Shown: positions 43,735-51,729 of the stretch, one piece after another | Layout: each line of letters starts with the position of its first letter | Position numbering within the stretch: position 1 is the stretch's first letter | Assembly (NCBI GenBank): GCA_963761475.1 | Contig: CAVXGT010000019.1 | Location: forward strand, 310,001 to 374,000 | Direction: 5' to 3' | Source of the DNA: Ga0077555 sp963761475 | GTDB taxonomy: Bacteria > Pseudomonadota > Alphaproteobacteria > Rhizobiales > Hyphomicrobiaceae | Length of the DNA: 64,000 bases | Notes under the pieces: model-generated | Told to the model about the DNA's origin: nothing | The model's input: the letters and a program-made list of their open reading frames with translations, nothing else | Databases searched by the model: none | Made by a program: the position numbers and the translations under genes

Positions 43735-45759
43735 TTGCACGGGGAGGCCGCCATCTACAAGCCACACATCGATGGGCTCAGGGCACTCGCCGTCGTGCCG
43801 GTCATCCTTTACCACGCACACGTGGCCGGATTCCCAGGCGGATTCGTCGGGGTCGACGTGTTCTTCGTGATCTCGGGCTACCTGATCACCGGGCTGATCC
43901 TGCACGAGCTCGAGCAGGGGACCTTCACCCTTGCCGGCTTCTACGAACGGCGGATCCGGCGGATCGTGCCGGCCCTGCTGTTGGTGGTGGCGGTCTCGGT
44001 CGCTATTGCCAGCGCCTATTTCATCCCGTCGGAGTTCAAGGATTTCTGCCGTAGCGTGATCGGGACGGTGCTGGCTGTGTCGAACATCCAGTTCTGGCAG
44101 CAGGCTGGATATTTCGATGCGCCGGCCGAGCTGAAGCCGCTGCTGCATACCTGGTCGCTCGCCGTCGAGGAGCAGTACTACATCGTGTTCCCGCTGCTGG
44201 CGATGCTGGGCTATCGCTATTTTCGCCGGCGGCTGGTGGCGGTTCTGGTGGCACTGGCGGCGGTATCGTTCGGCGCCAGCCTTTGGGCGGTCGCGCATGC
44301 GCCGGATGCAGCATTCTATCTGGCGCCGTTCCGGATCTGGGAGCTGCTGGTCGGCGCGCTGCTGGCGATGGCGGGGCCGCGGTTGGCGCTCGGCTGGTGG
44401 GGCGGCACAGCGGTGGCGGCTGCCGGGGTCGGCGCCATTGGCTACGCGGTGGCCGCGTTTTCCCAGGTGACGCCATTCCCGGGCGCTGCGGCGCTGCTGC
44501 CGTGTCTCGGCACCGGGATGGTGATCTGGGCCTGCGATCAAGGCGGCAACGGCGTGAAGCGGGTGCTGGCGTGGCGGCCGCTGGTTCTGATCGGGCTCAT
44601 TTCGTATTCGCTCTACTTGTGGCACTGGCCGGCGCTGGTGTTTGCCCGCTATGTGCTGCTGCGCGAGCTGACAGGGGTAGAGCTCGGCGGGTTGCTGGCG
44701 GGCATTACGGTGCTGTCATGGCTCACCTGGCGCTACGTGGAGACGCCGTTTCGCACGCGGCGGGCGGGTGGGCGCCGGCAGGTGTTTGCGGGTGCGGCCC
44801 TTGCCGGGCTCGCGTGCTTCGGTGTCGCCAAGGCGATCCTGCTGGCCGACGGCCTGCCGCAGCGGATGACGCATGAGGCGCGCGAACTGGCGGCGCTGGC
44901 GGACCGGGAGGCGGTGAAGGAGCCGCGCGACCGGGAGGGCCGTGTGTGTCCGCATCTCGATCAGGTGACGCGGGATGGCCGGCTGTGCGTGCGTGGCGCC
45001 AAGGGTGCGGTGCCGCACTTCGTGCTGGTGGGCGACAGTCATGCCGGCTCGATCAGCGGCGGGGTGTTCGCAGCTGCCGAGCAGCTCGGCGTTGCGGGCT
45101 ATCAGTTCACACATTCGGGTTTCAGGCCGCTGCCTGGTGTGTTCGAGATTGGCAAGGATCGGCGCAACGCGCTGGCGGATCGCTTCGTCGCGTTCCTCAA
45201 GGCGCATCCCGAGATCAAGCTCGTGGTGATGACCGGCTATTGGGAGGTGCAGGCCACCGGGCAGAGCTATCGCCACCGCGACGTGGTGTTTCGCGATGCG
45301 AACTACGATGGGTCGGGCATCGCCTATAACCGGAAGAGCTTTGCCGACGGGCTGAAGCGGTTGCTCCAGGCCTTTCCCGATCGCCTGTTCGCCATTCATG
45401 ACGATGTCGCTTCGGGGTGGACGCTTGACATCACGTATGCGGTGCGGGTGGCGCACATCCGGGGCATGGAGCGGCTCAATTCGGCTGTCTTCGGGATGCC
45501 GCGGGTGGCCTACGAGGCGCAGCGGGCGCGCTACATCGACATCCTGGAGTCGGTGGTGCGGACTGCGCCAAACGCGCGGATCGTGTCACTGAGCGACGTG
45601 CTGTGCGATGCGGCGACGTGCTACGGTTTTCGCGGCGGCAAGCTGCTCTACGTCAACGGCGATCACTTGTCGGGGGCGGGAGCGGCACTGTTCACGAGCC
45701 ACTTCGCCCGCATCATCGGTGACGGCCTGACCGCGACCAGCAGCGTCGACCGGCGCTGA
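43735..45759 (+). CDS. OafA-type acyltransferase with C-terminal SGNH domain
   Basis: The product has 674 residues. The acyltransferase-3 domain begins at once (YKPHIDGLRALAVVPVILYH, GGFVGVDVFFVISGYLITGL, FYERRIRRIVPAL) and spans about ten membrane helices to residue 380. A periplasmic SGNH hydrolase-like domain follows, with S435 in LVGDSHAGS and D643/H644 in NGDHLSGAG. Such proteins O-acetylate surface polysaccharide or peptidoglycan. The only plausible start is TTG 43735, which lacks a clear ribosome site; the upstream frame is open only to 43690. Expression may therefore be weak or the start misjudged. Confidence 0.92.
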   Translation: MHGEAAIYKPHIDGLRALAVVPVILYHAHVAGFPGGFVGVDVFFVISGYLITGLILHELEQGTFTLAGFYERRIRRIVPALLLVVAVSVAIASAYFIPSEFKDFCRSVIGTVLAVSNIQFWQQAGYFDAPAELKPLLHTWSLAVEEQYYIVFPLLAMLGYRYFRRRLVAVLVALAAVSFGASLWAVAHAPDAAFYLAPFRIWELLVGALLAMAGPRLALGWWGGTAVAAAGVGAIGYAVAAFSQVTPFPGAAALLPCLGTGMVIWACDQGGNGVKRVLAWRPLVLIGLISYSLYLWHWPALVFARYVLLRELTGVELGGLLAGITVLSWLTWRYVETPFRTRRAGGRRQVFAGAALAGLACFGVAKAILLADGLPQRMTHEARELAALADREAVKEPRDREGRVCPHLDQVTRDGRLCVRGAKGAVPHFVLVGDSHAGSISGGVFAAAEQLGVAGYQFTHSGFRPLPGVFEIGKDRRNALADRFVAFLKAHPEIKLVVMTGYWEVQATGQSYRHRDVVFRDANYDGSGIAYNRKSFADGLKRLLQAFPDRLFAIHDDVASGWTLDITYAVRVAHIRGMERLNSAVFGMPRVAYEAQRARYIDILESVVRTAPNARIVSLSDVLCDAATCYGFRGGKLLYVNGDHLSGAGAALFTSHFARIIGDGLTATSSVDRR

Positions 45760-45771
45760 GGCCCGAGAGGG

Positions 45772-46578
45772 CTAGCGCTTCCAACCGAGCCAGCTAGCGA
45801 CGGCATCGCCCAAAATCAGCTTTTTGTCAGCCTCGGGGATCCAATCGATGGCCTCGAAGTGGGTCCGGCACTCGGTCCACGAGCAGGGCATCTTGGTGAT
45901 ATCCGTGCCCCAGAACAGGCGGTGGGGGCCGAAGGCGTCGTACATGGCGCGATAGTGGGTATGCAGGCTTTTGAAGGGGTAGGCGTCGTCGGCGTAGAAG
46001 GGGCCGCCGGTGAGCTTGACGGCGACGTTCGGGTATTTGGCGAGCGCGGTGAGTGCGGCCATGTTGGGGAAGGCGGCGTTGCCCTTGGCGCCGCGGAGCG
46101 CGCCCATGTGATCGACGATGAGCTTCAGGCCCGGATGGCGCTCGGCGATGTTGGCGAAGAGGGCCAGCCAATCACCGGCGAGGAGGGCTACCGGTGCGCC
46201 GGCATTTTCGGCTGCCGGCCACAACCAGTCGAGGCTGCCGTCGTGGGGCCAGGTCCTGGTATTGGGCTTGTTGAAATAGAAGCGGTAGCCGAGCACGTCC
46301 GGGCGCTTGATCCACTCGGCGATGAGGGCGGGGCTGTCGGGCCGGTCGAGCGGCGGGTTGGCCATGATGGCGAAACGGCCGGGGTAGGCTGCGGCGGCCT
46401 CGAAGGCCTGCTCATTGGAGGCAGGGTCCCAGCTTGCGGGGGGATGCAACAGCGCGGCGTCGATGGCGGCGGCGTCCATGTCGCGGATGGCGTCGGCGGC
46501 GAGGTAGGGCGGGGGCAAGTGTGGCGGTGTCGGGGTGCCGGTTCGGTAAATGTGCACCTGCGCGTCGATGATCGCCAT
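45772..46578 (-). CDS. amidohydrolase family protein (amidohydrolase_2)
   Basis: ATG 46578 (MAIIDAQVHIYRTGTP) has GGGAGAGAGG directly upstream, which fixes the start. The product has 268 residues, a TIM-barrel metal-dependent hydrolase of the COG2159/COG3618 type. The first metal motif reads QVH instead of HxH. Later motifs are LKLIVDHMGALRGAKGN (His), VAVKLTGGPFYADDAYP and LFWGTDITKMPCSWTEC (Asp). It probably acts as a decarboxylase or lactonase on an aromatic or sugar-acid intermediate. It is convergent with the acyltransferase gene, 12 nt apart, with no terminator visible between them. Confidence 0.9.
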   Translation of the reverse strand: MAIIDAQVHIYRTGTPTPPHLPPPYLAADAIRDMDAAAIDAALLHPPASWDPASNEQAFEAAAAYPGRFAIMANPPLDRPDSPALIAEWIKRPDVLGYRFYFNKPNTRTWPHDGSLDWLWPAAENAGAPVALLAGDWLALFANIAERHPGLKLIVDHMGALRGAKGNAAFPNMAALTALAKYPNVAVKLTGGPFYADDAYPFKSLHTHYRAMYDAFGPHRLFWGTDITKMPCSWTECRTHFEAIDWIPEADKKLILGDAVASWLGWKR

Positions 46579-46737
46579 GGCCTCTCTCCCGTCGGGTGGT
46601 GGGGATGAGAGTGTGGCGCTATTGGCGGCGGGCTGTCGAGGGGAAGGCGCGTTGGGTGGCGTAAGGGTTGGTGGCCAAGGCGTGCGGCTGATGGCACAAT
46701 CGAGGACCGATTGGGGGCACTGGAAAGGGTTCGCAAG

Positions 46738-47007
46738 ATGGACACGGCCGAATTCGAGGCACAGTTGAAGTCGGATGGGTTTCAGGAGATCGAGACGCGC
46801 AGCCTGGAGCCGAGGCCCGCCAATGGCGAACACGGGCACCATTTCAGCGTCCGCGGATTGATCATCGAGGGCGCGTTCACAGTGACGCTCGAAGGCGTCG
46901 AGCGGACTTATCGGCCGGGTGAGATTTTCGTGGTCGAGGCCGGCAAGCTGCACTTTGAGGCGGTAGGGCCCGAGGGCGCGAAGCTGATCATCGGCCGCAA
47001 GCACTGA
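46738..47007 (+). CDS. small cupin domain protein
   Basis: ATG 46738 has AAAGGG 8 nt upstream; an in-frame TTG at 46711 is less likely. The product has 89 residues, a single cupin barrel. EHGHHFSVRGLIIEGAFTV and RPGEIFVVEAGKLHFEAVG carry the two cupin motifs, with His residues in GEHGHHF and LHFE as likely metal ligands. It is too small for enzyme assignment; sensor or isomerase roles are possible. Family A repeat A6 follows in the same orientation. Confidence 0.85.
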   Translation: MDTAEFEAQLKSDGFQEIETRSLEPRPANGEHGHHFSVRGLIIEGAFTVTLEGVERTYRPGEIFVVEAGKLHFEAVGPEGAKLIIGRKH

Positions 47008-47026
47008 GGTGTAGAGTTTTGTTTTT

Positions 47027-47176
47027 CGCTCACAGCGCGCGGCGGGCTGTTTGTTTGCGCTCACGGCGCGTTTCGCGCTGCCGGGGGCAGCGCTGCGCCT
47101 CCGCGGGGGCGCCGCTAAGCGGCGGGCCGCAGTCGCGGCCTTCGCCGTGCGTGCGAGAGGTCGCACGCATGGCGCT
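47027..47176 (+). repeat. family A repeat, copy A6 with a preceding leader fragment
   Basis: A leader fragment (CGCTCACAGCGCG, 47027-47039) is followed by a full element at 47058-47176. Hairpin 1 is GCGCTGCC-GGG-GGCAGCGC. The terminal hairpin has arms CCGTGCGTGCGA / TCGCACGCATGG with one G-T-type mismatch, around GAGG. It starts 19 nt after the cupin stop codon. Confidence 0.85.
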
Positions 47177-47184
47177 TAGGGTTT

Positions 47185-47252
47185 TCGCTCACGGCGCGTT
47201 TCGCGCTGCCGGGGGCAGCGCTGCGCCTCCGCGGGGGCGCACGCACGGCGCT
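47185..47252 (+). repeat. family A repeat, internally deleted copy A7
   Basis: The leader and hairpin 1 are intact. The sequence then jumps from CTCCGCGGGGGCGC straight to ACGCACGGCGCT, losing the middle hairpins. It is in tandem with A6, 8 nt apart. The remaining 47253-47453 shows no gene and should contain the promoter of the aminotransferase operon. Confidence 0.75.
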
Positions 47253-47453
47253 TGGGGGTGGGTGACGCGGCTGAATTGGATTGGCGGGGTTGTTTTGGCT
47301 CGTGGCGGATGGTCGTCGTGCACGGCGTCGGGGTGCGAATGGGTTTGCGGCGTTTTGCATCGATTTTTGGCTACGGTTATTGATATGGCGGGCGTGGCCG
47401 GGGGCAGGGGCCTCGGGTAAGGTGGGACATCTGACGTCTCATCGGGAGCCTTT

Positions 47454-48701
47454 ATGACCGTCCGCAATGCCGGCCCGCGCGGCCGCCAGTTCTTCTTCAA
47501 TCCGGGGCCGACCAACATTCCTGACCGTGTGCTCAAAGCCATGGACCGGGCCACGATCGACTTTTTCTCCGATGAGGCGGTGGCGATCTTCCAGCGCGTG
47601 CACGAGGGCCTGAAGCGCGTGCTCAAGACGCGCCAACACCTACTGGTCTATGCCTCGAACGGGCATGGCGCGTGGGAGGCCGGGCTGGTCAATCTGTTCG
47701 AGCCGGGCGCCCGGCTGTTGGTGCTCGAGTCCGGCCGGTTCTCGGCGAGTTGGGCCGACATGGCGAGGGCGCTTGGCTACGAGGTCGAGGTAATGGGCTG
47801 CGATTGGCGCCGGGGCGTGCCGCCCGAGGCGGTAGGCGAGCGGCTCAAGGCCGATACCGGGCATGCGATCCAGGGGTTGTTGGTGGTGCACAACGAGACG
47901 GCTACGGGCGTGGTGCAGCCGCTGGCGCAGATCCGTAGGGCAATCGACGAGGCCGGTCATCCGGCGCTGCTTCTGGTCGATACGATCTCGTCGCTGGCGT
48001 CGATGGATTTCCGCATGGACGAGTGGGGCGTGGATATCGTCGTCGGCGGCTCCCAGAAGGGTTTGATGATGACGACCGGGCTCGCCTTCACGGGGATCTC
48101 GGAGCGGGCGATGGCGCGGTCGCAGGCGATCACGACGCGGCGAAGCTACTGGGCATGGAAGGAGATGGTGACGCACAAGCCGCAGCGCATGCCAGGCACG
48201 ACGCCGGTGCACATGCTGTTCGGGCTCGATGAATCGCTCAAGGTCCTGGAAGAAGAAGGTCTCGATGCCGTGTTCCGGCGGCACAGGCGATTGGCGGGCG
48301 CGGTGCGCGCGGCGGTGGCGCACTGGGGCGGCGGGGTGAGAAGCGACATCGGCGTCGACGGGCGGGGCTTCACTGGGCCGATCAGGGCCATGGAGATCCT
48401 GCCGGGCGATCCGGCGCGGGTGTCGGACTCGGTGACTGCGGTGATGGTGCCGGCGGGCTACGATGCCAACGCCGTGCGGAAAATCGCACTCGATCGCTAC
48501 AACCTGTCGCTCGGCGGCGGGCTTGGGCCGCTCAATACACACGTGTTCCGCATCGGGCACATGGGCGACCTCAACGAGCCGATGCTACTCGGCGCTCTGG
48601 CGACACTCGAATTGAGTCTGAGGATGGCGAAGATCCCGCACGAGGCGGGGGGCATCGACGCGGCGATCCGGGCGCTGGAGAGCGAGGAGGGCAGAGCATG
48701 A
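47454..48701 (+). CDS. class V aminotransferase (alanine/serine-glyoxylate aminotransferase-like)
   Basis: The product has 415 residues. ATG 47454 has GGGAG about 6 nt upstream. The N-terminus RQFFFNPGPTNIPDRVLKAM is the AGAT signature. LLVVHNETATGVVQPLAQIR, LLLVDTISSLASMDF and VVGGSQKGLMMTTGL follow, with K202 as the PLP-binding lysine. The enzyme transfers an amino group from alanine or serine to glyoxylate or a related keto acid. Its stop codon overlaps the thioesterase start by 4 nt (ATGA), so the two proteins are made together. Confidence 0.94.
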   Translation: MTVRNAGPRGRQFFFNPGPTNIPDRVLKAMDRATIDFFSDEAVAIFQRVHEGLKRVLKTRQHLLVYASNGHGAWEAGLVNLFEPGARLLVLESGRFSASWADMARALGYEVEVMGCDWRRGVPPEAVGERLKADTGHAIQGLLVVHNETATGVVQPLAQIRRAIDEAGHPALLLVDTISSLASMDFRMDEWGVDIVVGGSQKGLMMTTGLAFTGISERAMARSQAITTRRSYWAWKEMVTHKPQRMPGTTPVHMLFGLDESLKVLEEEGLDAVFRRHRRLAGAVRAAVAHWGGGVRSDIGVDGRGFTGPIRAMEILPGDPARVSDSVTAVMVPAGYDANAVRKIALDRYNLSLGGGLGPLNTHVFRIGHMGDLNEPMLLGALATLELSLRMAKIPHEAGGIDAAIRALESEEGRA

Positions 48702-49114
48702 GCGGACTCACGGTCGAAGACGCCAATGGCATCCTGGCGGACAATTTCGCGCCGTGGGTGCAGGCGCTGGGCATCCGCGTTGAGGCGATCTCGGCAGACG
48801 GGCAGGCACGCTTGCGGATCCCGTTCTCCGATGCGCTGACCCGGGTTGGCGGCATCATGTGCGGGCAGGCGCTGGCATCGGGCGCCGATACGGCCATGGT
48901 GCTGGCGCTGGCTGGCGCGATGGGTGGGCTCAAGCCGTGCACGACGGTCGATCTCACAAACAATTTCATGCGCGGCGTGACCAAGGCCGACGCTGTGTTG
49001 GAGGCGCGCGTGATGCGGCTCGGCCGCACGCTCGCGTTCTGCACGACCGAGATCCGGGAAGCGGGCAACGACAAGCCGGCGGCGTTCGCGACGGGGACCT
49101 ACGCTATTCTTTGA
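48698..49114 (+). CDS. PaaI-type hotdog-fold thioesterase
   Basis: The product has 138 residues; its start codon overlaps the aminotransferase stop by 4 nt. Hotdog features are NFAPWVQALGIRVEAISADG, TRVGGIMCGQALASGADTAM (central helix) and TTVDLTNNFMRGVTKADAVL, then EARVMRLGRTLAFCTTEI. The usual G-x-x-x-x-H/D site reads GGIMCGQALASGAD. It probably releases CoA from a small acyl-CoA. Pairing with an aminotransferase suggests a step in an amino-acid or keto-acid catabolic route. Confidence 0.92.
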   Translation: MSGLTVEDANGILADNFAPWVQALGIRVEAISADGQARLRIPFSDALTRVGGIMCGQALASGADTAMVLALAGAMGGLKPCTTVDLTNNFMRGVTKADAVLEARVMRLGRTLAFCTTEIREAGNDKPAAFATGTYAIL

Positions 49115-49190
49115 AAGCCGCATCGGTGCCGGGGCGAGGCGGAGGGTGTCGTCTGCAACTTGTTGAGCAGTTCTTTTTAAGGAATTTCAA

Positions 49191-49769
49191 ATGGCTCGTC
49201 GATTATCGCAAAAATCATCCTCCAATGCTATTAAGAAGCTTCTTGCTAAGATACCAAAAGATCACGAACTGGAAAGTGCCATTTGGGCACTTGAGAAATA
49301 TGACGACACAGCAACTGCGCTAGTCGGGTGTACTAATGTTGAGCATGCTTTAAGGCTGGCGATCTTATCCAAGATGCGAAGATTCGATGACGATAGTGAA
49401 CAGCAACAGTTTGAAAATGAGTTGTTCTCAGACGGTCAAAATGGTCCGCTGGCAACAGTCTCTGCCAAGGCTCGCATTGCTTATGCTATGGGCATAATTG
49501 GACCAGAAACAAAAGCAGATATCAACACCCTAAGACACATCAGAAACGGCTTCGCTCATGTCTCTCCGCCCATTAGCTTTTCGTCCTTGGAAATAGCACA
49601 GGCATGTAACGGTTTGTACTTCATGAAAGATGAAACTGGAACCATCGCGCCCCGCCTTAAATACATTGTCACGTGCACCTTCTTCACTTGCAATCTTTTA
49701 ACTCGCGCACAGCAAAATCTCGGAACTGGTATTGGCTCTATGATGATCGCTCTTGGTCCGCTACCATGA
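49191..49769 (+). CDS. MltR/HEPN-like protein in AT-rich DNA
   Basis: The product has 192 residues. ATG 49191 has AAGGA 8 nt upstream in a T-rich leader. The sequence between about 49160 and 49800 is clearly lower in GC than its surroundings, with AT-rich codons (AAA, GAT, ATT, TTA). LESAIWALEKYDDTATALVG, NVEHALRLAILSKM, LATVSAKARIAYAMGIIG and TLRHIRNGFAHVSPPISF match the MltR family, a HEPN-like helical fold. RNxFAH resembles the R-x4-6-H catalytic motif of HEPN RNases. It could be a toxin-like or defence protein or a regulator; no partner gene is visible. Confidence 0.82.
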   Translation: MARRLSQKSSSNAIKKLLAKIPKDHELESAIWALEKYDDTATALVGCTNVEHALRLAILSKMRRFDDDSEQQQFENELFSDGQNGPLATVSAKARIAYAMGIIGPETKADINTLRHIRNGFAHVSPPISFSSLEIAQACNGLYFMKDETGTIAPRLKYIVTCTFFTCNLLTRAQQNLGTGIGSMMIALGPLP

Positions 49770-50008
49770 CGTGAACCTTAGTACTAAAGATGCCATTGAC
49801 TATGTCCCCGGCAGTCTTGGCGGGATTTTGATGGAAATGAATTTCGCCGGTCGCAGGCGCGTATTTTAGGTGCTCCGGGTTTTTCAGGTGCCAGGGCAGG
49901 GCTGGCCGGGATGCCCGATGGTGCGACAAGCGGGTTGCAGGGCTTGCGGGAAGGATGCCTTACTGTCGAGGCAAACTCGATAGGCAGGCCGGACCGGGAC
50001 CAACAGGC
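49770..50008. other. intergenic stretch after the AT-rich gene
   Basis: The first 100 nt are still moderately AT-rich and contain no convincing gene or att-like repeat. The composition returns to normal near 49880. The promoter of the hydantoinase B gene probably lies in the second half. Confidence 0.4.
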
Positions 50009-51655
50009 ATGAACGACATTGCGCAGACCTCTTTCGACGCCGTCGGTCTCGGCATCATGTGGGACCGGCTGGTGGCGCTGACCGACGAAATCGTGTCGAC
50101 GCTGGTGCGCTCGTCGTTCTCGACCATCGTCTACGAGAGCTACGACCTCACGTGCTGCGTGCTCGATGCCGACACCAACACCATCGCACAGGGCACGTTC
50201 GGCATTCCCGCCTTCATCGGCTCGGCGCCGGTGACGGCGCGCCATATGCTGAAGAAGTTCCCGCCGGAGACGCTGAAGGACGGCGACATCATCGTCACCA
50301 ACGATCCGTGGCTGGGAACAGGGCATTTGTTCGACATCACGGTGATGCGGCCGGTATTTCGCAAGGGGCGGATCATTGCCTACACGGTTTCGATCACGCA
50401 CTTGCCGGACATCGGCGGGGCAGGATTCGGCTCGGCGGCCAAGGAGGTCTACGAGGAGGGTCTCAGGCTGCCGATTCTGAAACTCTACGAGGCCGGCCGG
50501 TTGAACGAGCTCGTGCTCGAGATCGTGCGGACCAACGTGAGGGTGCCCGAGCAGACGATCGGCGACATCATGGCCAACGTTGCCTGCAGCGAGGTGGGCG
50601 CACGCGAGATCAACGTCTTCATGGACGAGTATGGGCTCGACGACCTGGGCCCGCTGTCGCAAGCCATCCGGGGCCAATCGGAGCGGCAGATGCGGGCCAA
50701 GCTCGCTGAGCTCAAGGACGGCGTCTACACCAACCGCATCGACGTCGAAGGGTTTGCCGAGCCGGTATCGTTCGCGGTGACGCTGACGGTGAAAGGCGAC
50801 AGCGTGACGGCCGATTTCGAGGGGACGTCGGGGTGCGTGCGCGCGGGCGTCAACGTGCCGTTCTGCTACACCAATGCGATGGTGCTGCACGCGATCAAGT
50901 CGCTGACACTGCCGTCGATCCCCAACAACCAGGGCTCGGCCGCGCCGATCACGACGAAGGCGCCGCCGGGATGCATTCTCAATGCGCAGCCGCCATTCCC
51001 GACCGGGGGGCGCCATGCGATGGGCCATTTCATCACGCCGCTGATCTACGGCGCGCTGGCGGGTGCGAGCCCCAGCGCGGTGCAGGCCGACAGCGGCATG
51101 ATGAACCTCGTCACGTTCCAGGGCACGCGGACGGATGGACGCGCCTTTACAGGCCTCTATTTCGCGGCTGGCGGCTACGGGGCGCTCGAAGGGCTCGATG
51201 GCTGGTCGACGCTGCCGCATCCCTCGAACATGGCGGTGGTGCCGGTAGAGGTGTGGGAGACGCTGACGCACACCACCATTCTCGACAAGACGCTGCTTGC
51301 CGATAGCGGCGGCGCTGGGCAATGGCGGGGCGGCCTCGGGCAGGTGGTCAGGGTGCGCAACGATACCGGCCATATCCTGGTGTCGCACGGCATGGGCAAT
51401 CGCACGAGCTATCCGGCCAAGGGGTTTTTCGGCGGCAAGGACGGCTCCAAGCGTCGCCATGAGATCGAGGGCCAAGAGGTGCACGCCAAGGGGCGCATCG
51501 AAATCGAGCCTGGCCAAGTGATGACCATCGTCGAAGCAGGTGGTGCCGGCTATGGCGAGCCGAAGCAGCGCGATCCGCTCGCCATCGCTGCTGATGTTGC
51601 CAATGGCTTCGTCAGCGCGGCGGCGGCTCGGCAAGCTTATGGTTGGAAAGTGTAG
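50009..51655 (+). CDS. hydantoinase B/oxoprolinase family protein (HyuB/acetone carboxylase-like)
   Basis: ATG 50009 (MNDIAQTSFDAVGLGIMWDR) is chosen over an in-frame start at 49955. The product has 548 residues, normal for HyuB. Family segments are DTNTIAQGTFGIPAFIGSAP, DIIVTNDPWLGTGHLFDITV, VSITHLPDIGGAGFGSAAKE, PPFPTGGRHAMGHFITPLI and LADSGGAGQWRGGLGQVVRV. The partner HyuA (ATP-binding, N-methylhydantoinase A) that normally precedes it is absent here. It may pair with a distant HyuA; in ATP-dependent hydantoin, oxoproline or ketone-carboxylating enzymes both subunits are needed. Confidence 0.93.
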   Translation: MNDIAQTSFDAVGLGIMWDRLVALTDEIVSTLVRSSFSTIVYESYDLTCCVLDADTNTIAQGTFGIPAFIGSAPVTARHMLKKFPPETLKDGDIIVTNDPWLGTGHLFDITVMRPVFRKGRIIAYTVSITHLPDIGGAGFGSAAKEVYEEGLRLPILKLYEAGRLNELVLEIVRTNVRVPEQTIGDIMANVACSEVGAREINVFMDEYGLDDLGPLSQAIRGQSERQMRAKLAELKDGVYTNRIDVEGFAEPVSFAVTLTVKGDSVTADFEGTSGCVRAGVNVPFCYTNAMVLHAIKSLTLPSIPNNQGSAAPITTKAPPGCILNAQPPFPTGGRHAMGHFITPLIYGALAGASPSAVQADSGMMNLVTFQGTRTDGRAFTGLYFAAGGYGALEGLDGWSTLPHPSNMAVVPVEVWETLTHTTILDKTLLADSGGAGQWRGGLGQVVRVRNDTGHILVSHGMGNRTSYPAKGFFGGKDGSKRRHEIEGQEVHAKGRIEIEPGQVMTIVEAGGAGYGEPKQRDPLAIAADVANGFVSAAAARQAYGWKV

Positions 51656-51729
51656 ACGTCCCGGCATGCCCGGCTCATGGTGGTCATCGAAACGACGTGT
51701 CGTCGAATGCGGAGCCGATGGAGTTCGCC

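Noticed and set aside
49970..50010. A possible att site or recombination scar at the edge of the AT-rich gene
   Set aside because: No direct repeat matching the left edge near 49115-49190 could be found by eye.
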